Part shown: positions 11,228 to 19,583 of the stretch, one piece after another
Layout of the letters: the number at the start of each line of letters is the position of its first letter
Numbering within the stretch: position 1 is the stretch's first letter
Assembly: GCF_016887565.1 (NCBI RefSeq)
Contig: NZ_CP069396.1
Span: 12,754,001-12,818,000, forward strand
Length of the DNA stretch: 64,000 nt
Direction of reading: 5' to 3'
Origin: Archangium violaceum
Lineage (GTDB): Bacteria; Myxococcota; Myxococcia; Myxococcales; Myxococcaceae
The notes under the pieces: model-generated
Seen by the model: the letters and a program-made list of their open reading frames with translations, nothing else
Databases searched by the model: none
What the model was told of the DNA's origin: nothing
Position numbers and translations under genes: made by a program

Positions 11228-11592
11228 AGGTGCTCGTCCTGGATCGGGATACCCGCGTGTCGCGCGCGCTGGAGCGCACCCTGCGGGTGCTCGGACACGA
11301 GGTGCGCTGCCCTCTCTCCGCCGCGGAGGCCCGCGCCGCCCTCCACGCGGACCCGGCCGTGGACATCATCCTCGCCGCGCAGCACCTGGAGCCCGGCGAG
11401 TGCGGCACCGGGTTTCTTCGCTGGGCGGAAGCCCACGTCCCCCGTGCGCGCCGGGTGCTCATCTCCGGCACGCACTGCCCTCCGGACTTCGTCGAGCAGC
11501 CCGGGGTGCAGTGGTTCCAGGCCAAGCCCTTTGGCCGCCGGGAGCTGGAGGCCCTGCTGTGCCCTCCAGCTCCCCCGCACGACAGCCCGTAA
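11224..11592 (+). CDS. degenerate response-regulator receiver domain protein
   Basis: A stand-alone 122-aa receiver-like domain. MKVLVLDRDT supplies the acidic pair (Asp7, Asp9) and QAKPFG the conserved Lys, but the strand that should end in the phosphorylated Asp reads DIILAAQH, with Ala at that site. It therefore probably cannot be phosphorylated in the normal way and may act as a binding partner for the histidine kinase at 11971. It overlaps the peroxidase gene by four bases. Confidence 0.75.
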   Translation: MKVLVLDRDTRVSRALERTLRVLGHEVRCPLSAAEARAALHADPAVDIILAAQHLEPGECGTGFLRWAEAHVPRARRVLISGTHCPPDFVEQPGVQWFQAKPFGRRELEALLCPPAPPHDSP

Positions 11593-11659
11593 CCAGCCCC
11601 CGCCCCCCACTTCATGCAGACAACAGTCCGGCCATCCAGCCGGCGGAAGGAACGCAACA

Positions 11660-11974
11660 ATGAGCTACAACGACATCCGTGGTCCTCGCGTGGTGGGATT
11701 GAACGTGGCCTCCTCGCTCGGGGAGTACCTGATGCGCATCCAGGAGCTGGGCGCCGTGGAGGGACCTGACGGGGCCCTGGAGATCAGCCCCGAGGTGATG
11801 CCGGTGCTGGAGGCCATCCACCAGGTGCTGGCCGGTGGCACGGTGGAGGTGAAGGTGGTCCACCGGGGCAATCCGGACATCGTCCACGAGCTGAACCGCC
11901 GCGTGGCGCAGGTGGGCAAGGAAGCCAATGCCATCAACAAGGCGGCGGGTTTCTATCTGACAGCGACCCTATGA
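11660..11974 (+). CDS. small conserved hypothetical protein of the kinase cassette
   Basis: A 104-aa protein starting MSYNDIRGPRVVGLN. It is mostly helical, with a beta stretch GGTVEVKVVHRGN and no Cys or membrane segment. An AAGGAA ribosome site precedes the ATG. The stop overlaps the histidine kinase ATG by four bases. No family recognised; as the only small protein in the cassette it is the natural candidate for an adaptor between the kinase and the receiver-like protein. Confidence 0.7.
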   Translation: MSYNDIRGPRVVGLNVASSLGEYLMRIQELGAVEGPDGALEISPEVMPVLEAIHQVLAGGTVEVKVVHRGNPDIVHELNRRVAQVGKEANAINKAAGFYLTATL

Positions 11975-13323
11975 CCCTACCCACGCGCTGGCGCCGCGTC
12001 GTCCGAGAGTCCTTCAAGCGCTGGGTACGCTCGCAGGACACCCAGGAGGTGCTGGCCGCCTCGTCGCTGCAGGCCTGGCTGTGCTCCGCGCTGGCCATCC
12101 CGGCGGTGCTGGCGCTGGCGACGTGGGCCCCCGGGGCGAAGCACTTCTTCGATCTGCACTTCGGCAAGGCGCTGGCGTGCCTGCTGCCCGCGCTCGCTCT
12201 GGGCATCGGCTTTGGCCTGAGGCACCGGAGCCGCCAGCGTATCGATGACGAGGGCTGGCTGCACGTGCTGTTGGGGACGGCCGCCTTGCAGTTCTTCCTG
12301 GCGGCGTTGATGGCGCTGGCGGTGATGCCGGGGGCCATGGTGTTCGCGGCGGTGCTGCTCTTCACCACCGGCTACCACGGCCGGCTGCACCGCGTGGCGC
12401 CCACGCAGCCCTTCCTCGCGCTGGGCTCGGCGGTGGCGCTGGGGCTGGCGTCGCTGCTGGCCCGCGAGGAATCCCACGTGGCCCTCTTCGCCGTCCTGGG
12501 GCCGCTGGCGATCATCCTGGAGCTGTACTCGGGCACTTTCGCCCTCAAGCACGACCAGGCCCGCGCCGAGGCCGAGCAGCTGCGCGCCGCCGTGCAGGCG
12601 CACATCCTGGAGCAGCAGGAGCGGGACGTGGGCCGGCTGTCCCAGGCGATGGTGCAGATCCTCGGCTACAACCACGACATCAACAACGCGCTGATGAGCG
12701 CGAGCGCCGCGGCGGACATCCTGTCCGTCATGGGCGTGCAGCGCAACGCGCTGCCGCGCGCCGAGTTCGAGGAGCTGGTGCGCGAGCTCAACGAGGGCCT
12801 CACGCGCATCCGCGAGATGGTGCTGGAGATACGGCAGAAGGGCCGGCGCTCGGTGAGCAGCGAGCCGGAGAACGTGCACATCGTCCCGGTGCTGGAGTCG
12901 GTGCGCACGAGTGTCGGCTGGCGCTTCCCGGACGTGCACATCCAGGTGAAGGTGGAGGAGCAGGCCTCGCACGCGCTGGTGCGCGGGGGCATCACCACGC
13001 TGAGGCGGGTGGTGGAGAACCTGGTGCTCAACGCGTGCGAGGGAGATGGCGCGCGGGGCGCGGGGAAGGTGGACATCCTCGCGCGTCCCGAGCCGTACAG
13101 CGGGCGGCTGGAGCTGCTCATCGCCGACGATGGCCCGGGCTTCCCGCCGGAGCGACTGCAGGCCCCCATCGAAGGGCTCTCCACCACCAAGCCGAACGGT
13201 ACGGGGCTGGGCCTGTACACCTCCGAGTGCCTCATCCGCGCGAGCGGGGGCACGCTGGAGCGCAACAACCGCCCCGGTGGAGGGGCACAGCTGCGCATCC
13301 TCCTTCCCCGAGAGTTGAGATGA
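11971..13323 (+). CDS. membrane sensor histidine kinase
   Basis: A 450-aa kinase. Residues about 30-190 hold five or six hydrophobic segments and no sizeable extracytoplasmic domain, so it probably senses the membrane or a lipophilic signal. A coiled stretch (about 190-225) leads to the phosphoacceptor GYNHDINNALMSAS with His235. ATP-binding motifs follow: NLVLNACEGD (N box), DDGPGFPPE (G1) and NGTGLGLYTS (G2). The H box is the atypical NHDINN form. It overlaps both neighbours by four bases. The only nearby receiver is degenerate, so its output partner is unknown. Confidence 0.88.
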   Translation: MTLPTRWRRVVRESFKRWVRSQDTQEVLAASSLQAWLCSALAIPAVLALATWAPGAKHFFDLHFGKALACLLPALALGIGFGLRHRSRQRIDDEGWLHVLLGTAALQFFLAALMALAVMPGAMVFAAVLLFTTGYHGRLHRVAPTQPFLALGSAVALGLASLLAREESHVALFAVLGPLAIILELYSGTFALKHDQARAEAEQLRAAVQAHILEQQERDVGRLSQAMVQILGYNHDINNALMSASAAADILSVMGVQRNALPRAEFEELVRELNEGLTRIREMVLEIRQKGRRSVSSEPENVHIVPVLESVRTSVGWRFPDVHIQVKVEEQASHALVRGGITTLRRVVENLVLNACEGDGARGAGKVDILARPEPYSGRLELLIADDGPGFPPERLQAPIEGLSTTKPNGTGLGLYTSECLIRASGGTLERNNRPGGGAQLRILLPRELR

Positions 13324-14048
13324 GCGCGGGCGCCGTCTTCCAGGAGGCCCTGCGAGAGCTGCGCCGGTACGGCCTTCCGGAAGAGGCCGAGCGCAATGTC
13401 CTGGCGGCGATGGAAGCGGGACGGCCGGGGCCGCTGGCGCTGCTGTACGTGGCGGGAGCCGAGGCGGGGCTGGGACGCGAGGTGCTGCTGAGGCGCGCCG
13501 CGGGCCTCTTCTTCTGCGCGTGCGCGGCCAACCTCGCGGACGACCTGGCGGACGGCGAGTGCTCGTACCTCGCGGAGCCCTGGCGGGTGGGGCCCGGGGT
13601 GCAATTCACGTTGCAGTCGCTGTGCTTCGCCGCGCTGGCCCGGTCGGAGGTCCCCGCGCCGGTGCTGGCGGAAGCGGCGGATGCCATGGTGACGGCGGCG
13701 GGGCTGCAGGTGCTCGAGGTGCATACCCCCACGTGGACGGCCGCGCGCTACGAGCAGGTGGCCGAGGGCATCGCGGGGAAGCAGTGGGCGCTGTACCTGC
13801 GGGTGCTGTGGGAGGGAACGGCGCTGGCGGGACAGGCGGTGGAGGTGGGGAGGAGCCTGGGCGTGGCGGCGCACGTGGCCGAGGACATCCGCTCGGGAGA
13901 CCCCCGCTTCCACGGCATGACCGAGGAGGACCAGCACGCAGTGCTGGCCTGGGCTCGGGTGGCGGTGGACATCGTGCGCCGCGCGGCCCTGAGCAGCCTG
14001 GACGCGGTGCTGCGCACGGTGGAGCCCCTGCTCAACAGGCACGCCTGA
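13320..14048 (+). CDS. class I isoprenoid synthase-like protein
   Basis: A 242-aa, nearly all-helical protein resembling trans-polyprenyl synthases. NLADDLADGE (71-80) has the first aspartate-rich motif (Asp74, Asp75, Asp78). The second region GVAAHVAEDIRSGDPRF keeps the Gly-rich lead-in but has AED instead of DDxxD, and the protein is shorter than a typical 300-aa synthase. It may use an unusual substrate or have lost catalysis. The ATG overlaps the histidine kinase stop by four bases. A kinase gene next to an isoprenyl-synthase-like gene recalls ComP/ComQ, but no pheromone gene is evident. Confidence 0.65.
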   Translation: MSAGAVFQEALRELRRYGLPEEAERNVLAAMEAGRPGPLALLYVAGAEAGLGREVLLRRAAGLFFCACAANLADDLADGECSYLAEPWRVGPGVQFTLQSLCFAALARSEVPAPVLAEAADAMVTAAGLQVLEVHTPTWTAARYEQVAEGIAGKQWALYLRVLWEGTALAGQAVEVGRSLGVAAHVAEDIRSGDPRFHGMTEEDQHAVLAWARVAVDIVRRAALSSLDAVLRTVEPLLNRHA

Positions 14049-14058
14049 CCAACCCAAC

Positions 14059-14079
14059 CCCTCTCCCTCCGGGAGAGGG
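14059..14079. terminator. CCCTCTCCC/GGGAGAGGG hairpin
   Basis: A perfect 9-bp stem with a three-base loop, just after the isoprenoid-synthase-like gene and before a new gene with its own ribosome site. No T tract follows. The same hairpin type recurs in many bacterial genomes as an interspersed repeat, so it could be a repeat, a terminator, or both. Confidence 0.5.
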
Positions 14080-14186
14080 AGATAGTGGAGGGAGAGAGTG
14101 GTTTCCTCCTCGGCGGCAGGGCAGACAGGCAGGCACACTCCTACGAGCATCCCCATCTTCATCCTCTCAGAGCACCGGAGGAGCAG

Positions 14187-14648
14187 ATGGAGACCGTCGA
14201 GGAATGGAAGGCGGAGCGATCCGAGCCCCTGACGTCGGGCCTGGCCGTGGCGCAGGGCGTCTTCTATATCGCCACCGGGGTGTGGCCCATCGTCCACCTG
14301 CGCAGCTTCGAGACCGTGACGGGTCCCAAGCTCGAGGGGTGGCTGGTGAAGACGGTGGGGGCGCTCATCGCCGTCGTCGGGGGCACGCTGCTGGCCGCGG
14401 GCCTGCGCCGCCGCGTCAGCTCCGAGCTCAAGATGCTGGCCACGGGCAGCGCCGCGTCGCTCGCGGCGGTGGACGTCATCTACTCGCCCCAGCGCATCTC
14501 GCCCGTGTACCTGCTGGATGCGGTCGCCGAGGGCGTGCTCATCACCGGCTGGTGCGTGGCCACGGCACGAGCCAGGAAGCGCCGGAGCATCCAGCCACCC
14601 CCGCCCCGCTACACCTCGCCCGAGGACGCGGCCGGCTTCCCCACGTAG
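14187..14648 (+). CDS. small four-helix membrane protein
   Basis: A 153-aa protein starting METVEEWKAERSEPL behind a GGAGGAG ribosome site. Four hydrophobic segments (about 15-35, 50-72, 78-95, 103-122) are separated by short loops, with a Pro-rich cytoplasmic tail. The layout resembles small integral membrane proteins of the DoxX-like size class, but no defining motif is present. It stands 138 bases after the signalling cassette and may or may not belong to it. Confidence 0.65.
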   Translation: METVEEWKAERSEPLTSGLAVAQGVFYIATGVWPIVHLRSFETVTGPKLEGWLVKTVGALIAVVGGTLLAAGLRRRVSSELKMLATGSAASLAAVDVIYSPQRISPVYLLDAVAEGVLITGWCVATARARKRRSIQPPPPRYTSPEDAAGFPT

Positions 14649-14663
14649 CCACCGCGACGACCC

Positions 14664-15494
14664 TCACGGCGTGAGGAACCAGACCAGCGCCTCGCGGCGG
14701 ATGTCGGACGGGACGGTGTGGGGTCCCTCGAACTCGCGGTAGCGCACCGCGTAGCCCGCGTCCTTCACCCGCGAGGCGATGCTCCGTCCGCAATCCGCGA
14801 CGGGCAGCACCGGGTCCTCCGACCCGTGGGAGATGAACAGCTCCGGCCTGCCGCGCAGCACCGCCGGCGCCACGAAGCCCGGCGAGAACGCCGCCACGTG
14901 GCTGAACAGGTCCCCGTTGGTGAGTCCCAGGGACAGCGCCAACGACGCCCCGTCCGAGAAGCCCCCGAGGACGAGGTGCCTGGCGTCCACCGCATAGCGC
15001 TCGAAGACGTACACCAGCGCCCGGTCGATGAAGGGGACGTCCGGCCCGAACCCCTCATCGAGCAGGACGATGTCCCACGTGTGGACGCGGGACTCCGGCG
15101 CCAGCAGGAGGAGACCCGCTCCGTCCGCGAGTTCCAGCCACGGCTCCAGGACCTCGCGCGCGCTGCTCCTCGAACCGTGCAGCATCACCAACAAGGGCGC
15201 GGGCCGGTCCGCCCGGTACCCCTCGGGCACGTAGAGGAGCCCGTCCCGCTCACCGCCCAACCCCAGCGGCCGCAGGCCCCGCTCCGGCGCCTCCACCGTG
15301 GGAGGCTGGGGACGCGCGAGGAGCCTTCCCACCTCGTACTTCTCACTCGAGCCCGTAGCCGGCGGAACTCCGTCGGCCGGCTCCTTCATGAGCATGTGCT
15401 CGCACGCCAGGAAAAGCACCGCCGCGAGACCTCCTCCACCCAGGACGAGCACGACCCACCAGCATGCCCGAACGACGCGGGTGGATACCTTCAT
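14664..15494 (-). CDS. membrane-anchored esterase of the alpha/beta hydrolase fold
   Basis: A 276-aa protein with an N-terminal membrane anchor or uncleaved signal (VVRACWWVVLVLGGGGLAAV). The hydrolase domain runs from about residue 85 to the end: LLVMLHGSRSS is the oxyanion region, GGFSDGAS carries the nucleophile Ser, ISHGSEDPVLP the acidic residue, and EGPHTVP the His. This resembles phospholipase/carboxylesterase and PHB-depolymerase-like enzymes acting outside the cytoplasmic membrane. It ends 15 bases from the convergent membrane-protein gene. Confidence 0.82.
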   Translation of the reverse strand: MKVSTRVVRACWWVVLVLGGGGLAAVLFLACEHMLMKEPADGVPPATGSSEKYEVGRLLARPQPPTVEAPERGLRPLGLGGERDGLLYVPEGYRADRPAPLLVMLHGSRSSAREVLEPWLELADGAGLLLLAPESRVHTWDIVLLDEGFGPDVPFIDRALVYVFERYAVDARHLVLGGFSDGASLALSLGLTNGDLFSHVAAFSPGFVAPAVLRGRPELFISHGSEDPVLPVADCGRSIASRVKDAGYAVRYREFEGPHTVPSDIRREALVWFLTP

Positions 15495-15648
15495 GTCATC
15501 ACCACCAGAGCGGCCCTCACTCCACGGTAGAGCAGACCAGCACCCGGTGGGTGATGTCTACAGGCACACCACGAGCGCGAAGGTGGGTTGTCGGCGCACC
15601 GCGCGATGCGGAGCTTGCCTGCCCGACGGCTTCCAGGAGGAAGACAAA

Positions 15649-16800
15649 ATGGCGACACCAAAGCAGGCAGGGGGACAGGCCAGGAAGCGCACGAGCAAGA
15701 GCTCGCGCCAGATTGGCTACGCGGTGGTGGGGCTCGGACACTTCGCACAGGACGCGATCCTCCCCGCTTTCAAGAACGCGAGGAAGAACTCGCGGCTGGT
15801 GGCGCTCGTGTCCGGCGACCCCCAGAAGCACCGCGCGCTGGGCAAGCGCCACGGCGTCCCCGTGTACACCTATGACCGGTACGAGGAGTGCCTCGCGCTG
15901 CCCGAGGTGGACGCGGTCTACATCGCGCTGCCCAACGCCCAGCATGCCGAGTACGCGGTGCGCGCGGCGCGAGCCGGGGCCCATGTGCTGTGCGAGAAGC
16001 CCCTGGCGCTCGACGAGAACCAGTGCCTGGAGATGATCCGCGCCGCCGAGGAGAGCGACGTCAAGCTGATGACGGCCTACCGGCTGCACTTCGAGTCGAC
16101 CAACCTCGCGGCCATGGAGGCGGTGCGCAAGGGGAAGATTGGAGAGCCGCGCCTCTTCAGCTCGTCCTTCAGCTTCCAGATTCAGGGGCCCAACATCCGC
16201 ATCGACCGCGAGGCGGGCGGAGGGGTGGCGTGGGACATCGGCGTCTACTGCATCAACGCGGCGCGCTACCTCTTCCGCGCGGAGCCGGAGGAGGTGTTCG
16301 CCTTCAAGGCCAGGGGGAAGGACGAGCGCTTCGCGGAGACGGAGGAGGGCCTGTCCGCGGTGCTCCGCTTCCCGGAGGACCGGCTGGCCTCGTTCAACCT
16401 GAGCTTCGGCGCCGCGCCCACGGCCACCTACCAGCTCGTGGGCACCCAGGGCAGCATCCGCCTGGACAACGCCTACGAGTACAAGGGGAAGATGACCTTC
16501 GAGCTGGAGGCGAAGGGCAAGAAGCAGAAGCGCACCCTGCCCCAGCGCGACCAGATCGGCCCGGAGCTGTCCTACTTCAGTGACTGCATCCTGAAGAACC
16601 AGGAGGTCGAGCCCGACGGCTGGGAGGGCCTGGCGGACGTGCGCATCGTCCGCGCGCTCTACACGTCGGCGGAGACGGGCCGGCCGGTGCGGCTGGAGCC
16701 CTTCGAGAAGCGGCGCAGGCCCACGGCGGAGCAGGAGCAGCGCCGCCCGCCCGTGGAGCCCCCCGAGCCGGTCAACGCCACACCGCCCACCGGCGGGTGA
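15649..16800 (+). CDS. Gfo/Idh/MocA-family oxidoreductase
   Basis: A 383-aa NAD(P)-dependent sugar or polyol oxidoreductase. After a basic 22-residue leader, IGYAVVGLGHFAQDAILPAF forms the Rossmann nucleotide site. CEKPLALDENQC has the conserved EKP Lys. The C-terminal beta domain has GGGVAWDIGVYCINAARYLF, where Asp and Tyr/His positions shape the active site. The closest textbook relative in layout is glucose-fructose oxidoreductase. AGGAGG lies ahead of the chosen ATG. The tail is Pro/Glu-rich. Substrate unknown. Confidence 0.87.
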   Translation: MATPKQAGGQARKRTSKSSRQIGYAVVGLGHFAQDAILPAFKNARKNSRLVALVSGDPQKHRALGKRHGVPVYTYDRYEECLALPEVDAVYIALPNAQHAEYAVRAARAGAHVLCEKPLALDENQCLEMIRAAEESDVKLMTAYRLHFESTNLAAMEAVRKGKIGEPRLFSSSFSFQIQGPNIRIDREAGGGVAWDIGVYCINAARYLFRAEPEEVFAFKARGKDERFAETEEGLSAVLRFPEDRLASFNLSFGAAPTATYQLVGTQGSIRLDNAYEYKGKMTFELEAKGKKQKRTLPQRDQIGPELSYFSDCILKNQEVEPDGWEGLADVRIVRALYTSAETGRPVRLEPFEKRRRPTAEQEQRRPPVEPPEPVNATPPTGG

Positions 16801-16979
16801 GCGCGGCGCACGCGCGAGGTCCACGAAAGCGCTCCTTCTGCAGCCAGGGTGGATCCTTGGAATCCGAGGGGCGGGAACAGAAAGCAGCGCGGGCGGACAG
16901 AGCACTTCCTCCCGCGCGCGGCATGGTGCATCTTCCCGCCCCCCCGCCGCGCGTCGCGGCCTCGTCCAGGAGCCCTCGC

Positions 16980-17744
16980 ATGTTCCGTGCACTCACCCTG
17001 GTGAGTCTCCTGTTCTTCTGCCGACCTGTTCAGGCACAGGAAGGACCCCGTCCCACCGTCGTGGATGCCGAGACACTCGCCCGGAAACTGGGTGAGACGA
17101 CGTGGGGCATGGAGGACCTGCTCTCCGGCAAGGTGGAGGAGATGACCATCACGCTGCGCGTCGAGGAGCTGGACGGGGACGGCAACGTGAAGCACTCCCA
17201 GGAGCGGGTGGATCGCCTCACGGTGAGGGACGGCCAGCAGCACCGGGAGATCCTCCAGGCGCGCAAGGATGGCCAGGACGCCACCGAGGCCATGCGCAAG
17301 GACCTGGAGGAGCGCCAGCGCAAGGGCCAGGGCCGGGCGGAGTTCAACTCCGTCAACCTGCCCTTCGCCTCGTCCTACCTGTCGCAGCACCGCTTCTCGC
17401 TGGCGGGACCCGATCCCAAGGATCCCAAGCGGCTGCGCCTGCGCTTCGAGCCCCGCGCCGACAAGGCCCCCTACGTCCACAAGGGCGAGGCGCTCGTGGA
17501 CCCGTCCACCGGCCAGCTCGTCCGCCTGAGCTACAGCCCCACGGAGCTGCCGAACATGGCCCACCGCGTCGATGTCCGCATGGACTTCCGCACCTGGCCC
17601 GGCGTGGGACAGGTGCTCGACACCCTCCACGTGGACGCCGAGGGCGGCCTGCTCTTCTACAAGAAGCACCTGCGCATCACCGCGCGCTACTCCAACCTGG
17701 TGCCCGCCAGCCCCGCCGCGAAGACCTCCGCCGCCTCGCCTTGA
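16980..17744 (+). CDS. exported hypothetical protein, periplasmic beta-rich
   Basis: A 254-aa protein with a signal peptide: MFRALTLVSLLFFCRPVQA, cleaved before QEG. The mature part alternates charged strands (EEMTITLRVEELDGDGN, LRLRFEPRAD, HRVDVRMDFRT), as in periplasmic beta-barrel or LolA-like folds, but no family motif is visible. No partner gene is close: the upstream oxidoreductase ends 179 bases before it. Confidence 0.65.
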   Translation: MFRALTLVSLLFFCRPVQAQEGPRPTVVDAETLARKLGETTWGMEDLLSGKVEEMTITLRVEELDGDGNVKHSQERVDRLTVRDGQQHREILQARKDGQDATEAMRKDLEERQRKGQGRAEFNSVNLPFASSYLSQHRFSLAGPDPKDPKRLRLRFEPRADKAPYVHKGEALVDPSTGQLVRLSYSPTELPNMAHRVDVRMDFRTWPGVGQVLDTLHVDAEGGLLFYKKHLRITARYSNLVPASPAAKTSAASP

Positions 17745-17778
17745 GGCCACGCCCGCGCGTCGGGCCATACGCGCTGTC

Positions 17779-17853
17779 CCAGACATCCGCGCACGCAGTA
17801 GGAGCGAAAGCCACCCGTCGCATGTCTGGCTGATAGCAACGGAAAGCCAGACA
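17779..17853. repeat. CCAGACA elements, two inverted and one direct
   Basis: CCAGACAT at 17779-17786 is answered by ATGTCTGG at 17822-17829, and CCAGACA returns at 17847-17853. All lie 80-155 bases before the Cys-rich lipoprotein ATG. The spacing could serve a regulator bound as several dimers, or one large hairpin; this is untested. Confidence 0.3.
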
Positions 17854-17932
17854 GATGTGGATTGCACGTGTCAGACCGAGCGCGTAGACACATCCGCGCC
17901 CGATGGACGGGCCCACAGCGGAGGAACGTGTG

Positions 17933-18415
17933 ATGAAGCTTCTTGGACGCATCGCGGGGATGATCTGCATGGCGGCGCTGGCCGGCTGCGGCGTGGAGGA
18001 GTCGGCCACGGAGAACGTGGCGGAGCTCGGGAGCCAGACGTCGGCGATCATCTGTCCCCAGCTGTCGCCTCCGGGGCCGGGCTTCTGCGAGGACGGCACC
18101 ATCACGCCCGTCTACGACGGCAAGTGCATCGTCGGCTACGACTGCAACCGGACCGCGGCGGCCATCGTGGCCCCCAGCTGCCCCATCCTGGTGCCCCCGG
18201 CCGACAACTTCTGCCCCAACGGCACCATCGTCCCGGTCTACGACAGCAACAAGTGCATCATCGCCTACAGCTGCCAGACCAACACCGTGGCCAGCATCAA
18301 CCCCGTCATCTGCCCGGAGCTGGTGCCCCCGGCCGACAACTTCTGCCCCAACGGCACCGTCGTTCCGGTCTACGACAGCAACAAGTGCGTCGTGGGCTTC
18401 CGCTGCGTGCTGTGA
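17933..18415 (+). CDS. lipoprotein with three tandem four-cysteine repeats
   Basis: A 160-aa lipoprotein. MKLLGRIAGMICMAALAGC is a lipoprotein signal with Cys19. The mature part has three repeats of about 31 residues with the pattern C-x10-C-x12/13-C-x5-C: C41/52/65/71, C83/94/108/114 and C127/138/152/158. The core sequence is PPADNFCPNGT-VPVYDSNKC. Repeats 2 and 3 are nearly identical in DNA as well, pointing to recent duplication. It probably forms disulfide-braced modules outside the cell. Function unknown; it is convergent with another Cys-rich exported gene. Confidence 0.75.
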   Translation: MKLLGRIAGMICMAALAGCGVEESATENVAELGSQTSAIICPQLSPPGPGFCEDGTITPVYDGKCIVGYDCNRTAAAIVAPSCPILVPPADNFCPNGTIVPVYDSNKCIIAYSCQTNTVASINPVICPELVPPADNFCPNGTVVPVYDSNKCVVGFRCVL

Positions 18416-18466
18416 GCCACGCGCGCGCCCGCCCATCGCGTTGATGGGCGGGCCGTTCGCGGCCGC

Positions 18467-18844
18467 TCAGTAGTGGCAGGTCCAGTCCGTGCCGCAGTAG
18501 CCCTGCGCACCCTTGCACGTGCACTGCGAGTCGTCGTCGCAGAACGAGGCAGGGCAGAACGGGCCACCGCCGCCGCCTCCTCCTCCCGAGGTCGAGTACT
18601 GGCACGTGTAATCGACGCAGGCCGCGGAGGGAGCCGAGGGACAGGCGTTCACACAGTCCTGATCGGTCTCACAGAAGGACGCATGGCAGATGTACGACGC
18701 CTGCGCGGAGCCCGACTCCTCGTTCGCTCTGGCGAAGGAGGAATCCTCGCTGGCGGAGCAGATCGGCTCGCTGGCCGAGGCCGCGCCCAGGGGGAGGAGG
18801 AGCATCAACGCACCACGGAGCAGACTGCGCTTGAGAACGGACAT
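18467..18844 (-). CDS. small exported Cys-rich protein with Gly linker
   Basis: A 125-aa protein. The chosen ATG (MSVLKRSLLRGALM) gives a signal peptide cleaved near ASA-SEP. Two Cys-rich halves are joined by a run of eight Gly. Both contain an ASFC-x3-D-x-C type motif (CHASFCETDQDC and CPASFCDDDSQC), so they arose by duplication and probably fold as small disulfide knots. A peptide-like secreted function (adhesion, predation, inhibition) is only a guess. Confidence 0.7.
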   Translation of the reverse strand: MSVLKRSLLRGALMLLLPLGAASASEPICSASEDSSFARANEESGSAQASYICHASFCETDQDCVNACPSAPSAACVDYTCQYSTSGGGGGGGGPFCPASFCDDDSQCTCKGAQGYCGTDWTCHY

Positions 18845-19013
18845 CGAATGGCTCTCCTTTCGGCACCGCTGACGCCACGAGCTCATACGCGGCCGTCACG
18901 GGCGAGCGGACAACCCTAGCAGAGCCTTCACTGCCCGTGAGGATTCCACTCCCCCCTGGTGCCGGGAGAGGGGCCCGCTCCGGTTCGCGGGCGAGCCCGT
19001 GCGAGCGCCACGG

Positions 19014-19583
19014 TCAGTGCGGTCTGCCGCGCTCGTCGCGATCCGGCAGCCCGAGCTCCCGTGCCGCCTCCCTCATCATGCGCTGCTTCACCTTGTCGGG
19101 CGCGCCGTCTTCGCTCGGATGAGGGGGAGCGCCCACGTCCTCGGCCAGACCGCTTCCGCGCCAGCTCTCGGCGGGGGCACTGCTTCCCACCTCCATCCCG
19201 AGCGACCGCGTCACGGCACCGGAACGAAGCGCGGGAGCGCCCTGCTTCACGGCGGCGTAGAGGTCCACGAGGGTGGCTCCGACGACCGAGGCGGTGATGG
19301 CCGTCTGCCAGGCCCTGTTCGCGCGAGGGAGCCGGAAGGACACCGCCAGGAGCGCGAGATCCAAGGCATCCCCCGCGACGCGCGCCCAGAGCCATTCCCG
19401 CCGATGCGGCTGAAGGAGCAGTCCCACCCCGCAGGCGATTTCCCGAAGCCCGAACCCCCGCACCAGCCCGGAGCGCCCACGAGCCCCCAGGACGCGGCAG
19501 ATGCGCTCCGGGAACACCAGCTCCGTCATTCCAATACCCAGGCTCGCCCACCCGAGAGCCCACGACAGCCGTTCACTCTTCAT
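19014..19583 (-). CDS. multi-pass membrane protein, cyclase/dehydrase-associated type
   Basis: A 189-aa protein with four hydrophobic segments in its first 125 residues: SWALGWASLGIGMTELVFPE, then a charged loop with VRGFGLREIACGVGLLLQP, WLWARVAGDALDLALLAVS and the TAITASVVGATLVDLYAA helix. The FPERICRVLG and FGLREI sequences are typical of the membrane domain that often precedes SRPBCC cyclase/dehydrase modules. Here it stands alone with a polar C-terminal tail. Function unknown. Confidence 0.68.
   Translation of the reverse strand: MKSERLSWALGWASLGIGMTELVFPERICRVLGARGRSGLVRGFGLREIACGVGLLLQPHRREWLWARVAGDALDLALLAVSFRLPRANRAWQTAITASVVGATLVDLYAAVKQGAPALRSGAVTRSLGMEVGSSAPAESWRGSGLAEDVGAPPHPSEDGAPDKVKQRMMREAARELGLPDRDERGRPH

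Noticed and set aside
10349-14048. True comQXPA quorum-sensing locus
   Set aside because: No ComX-like propeptide with a C-terminal Trp is seen, the receiver lacks its phosphorylation Asp, and a heme peroxidase is included.
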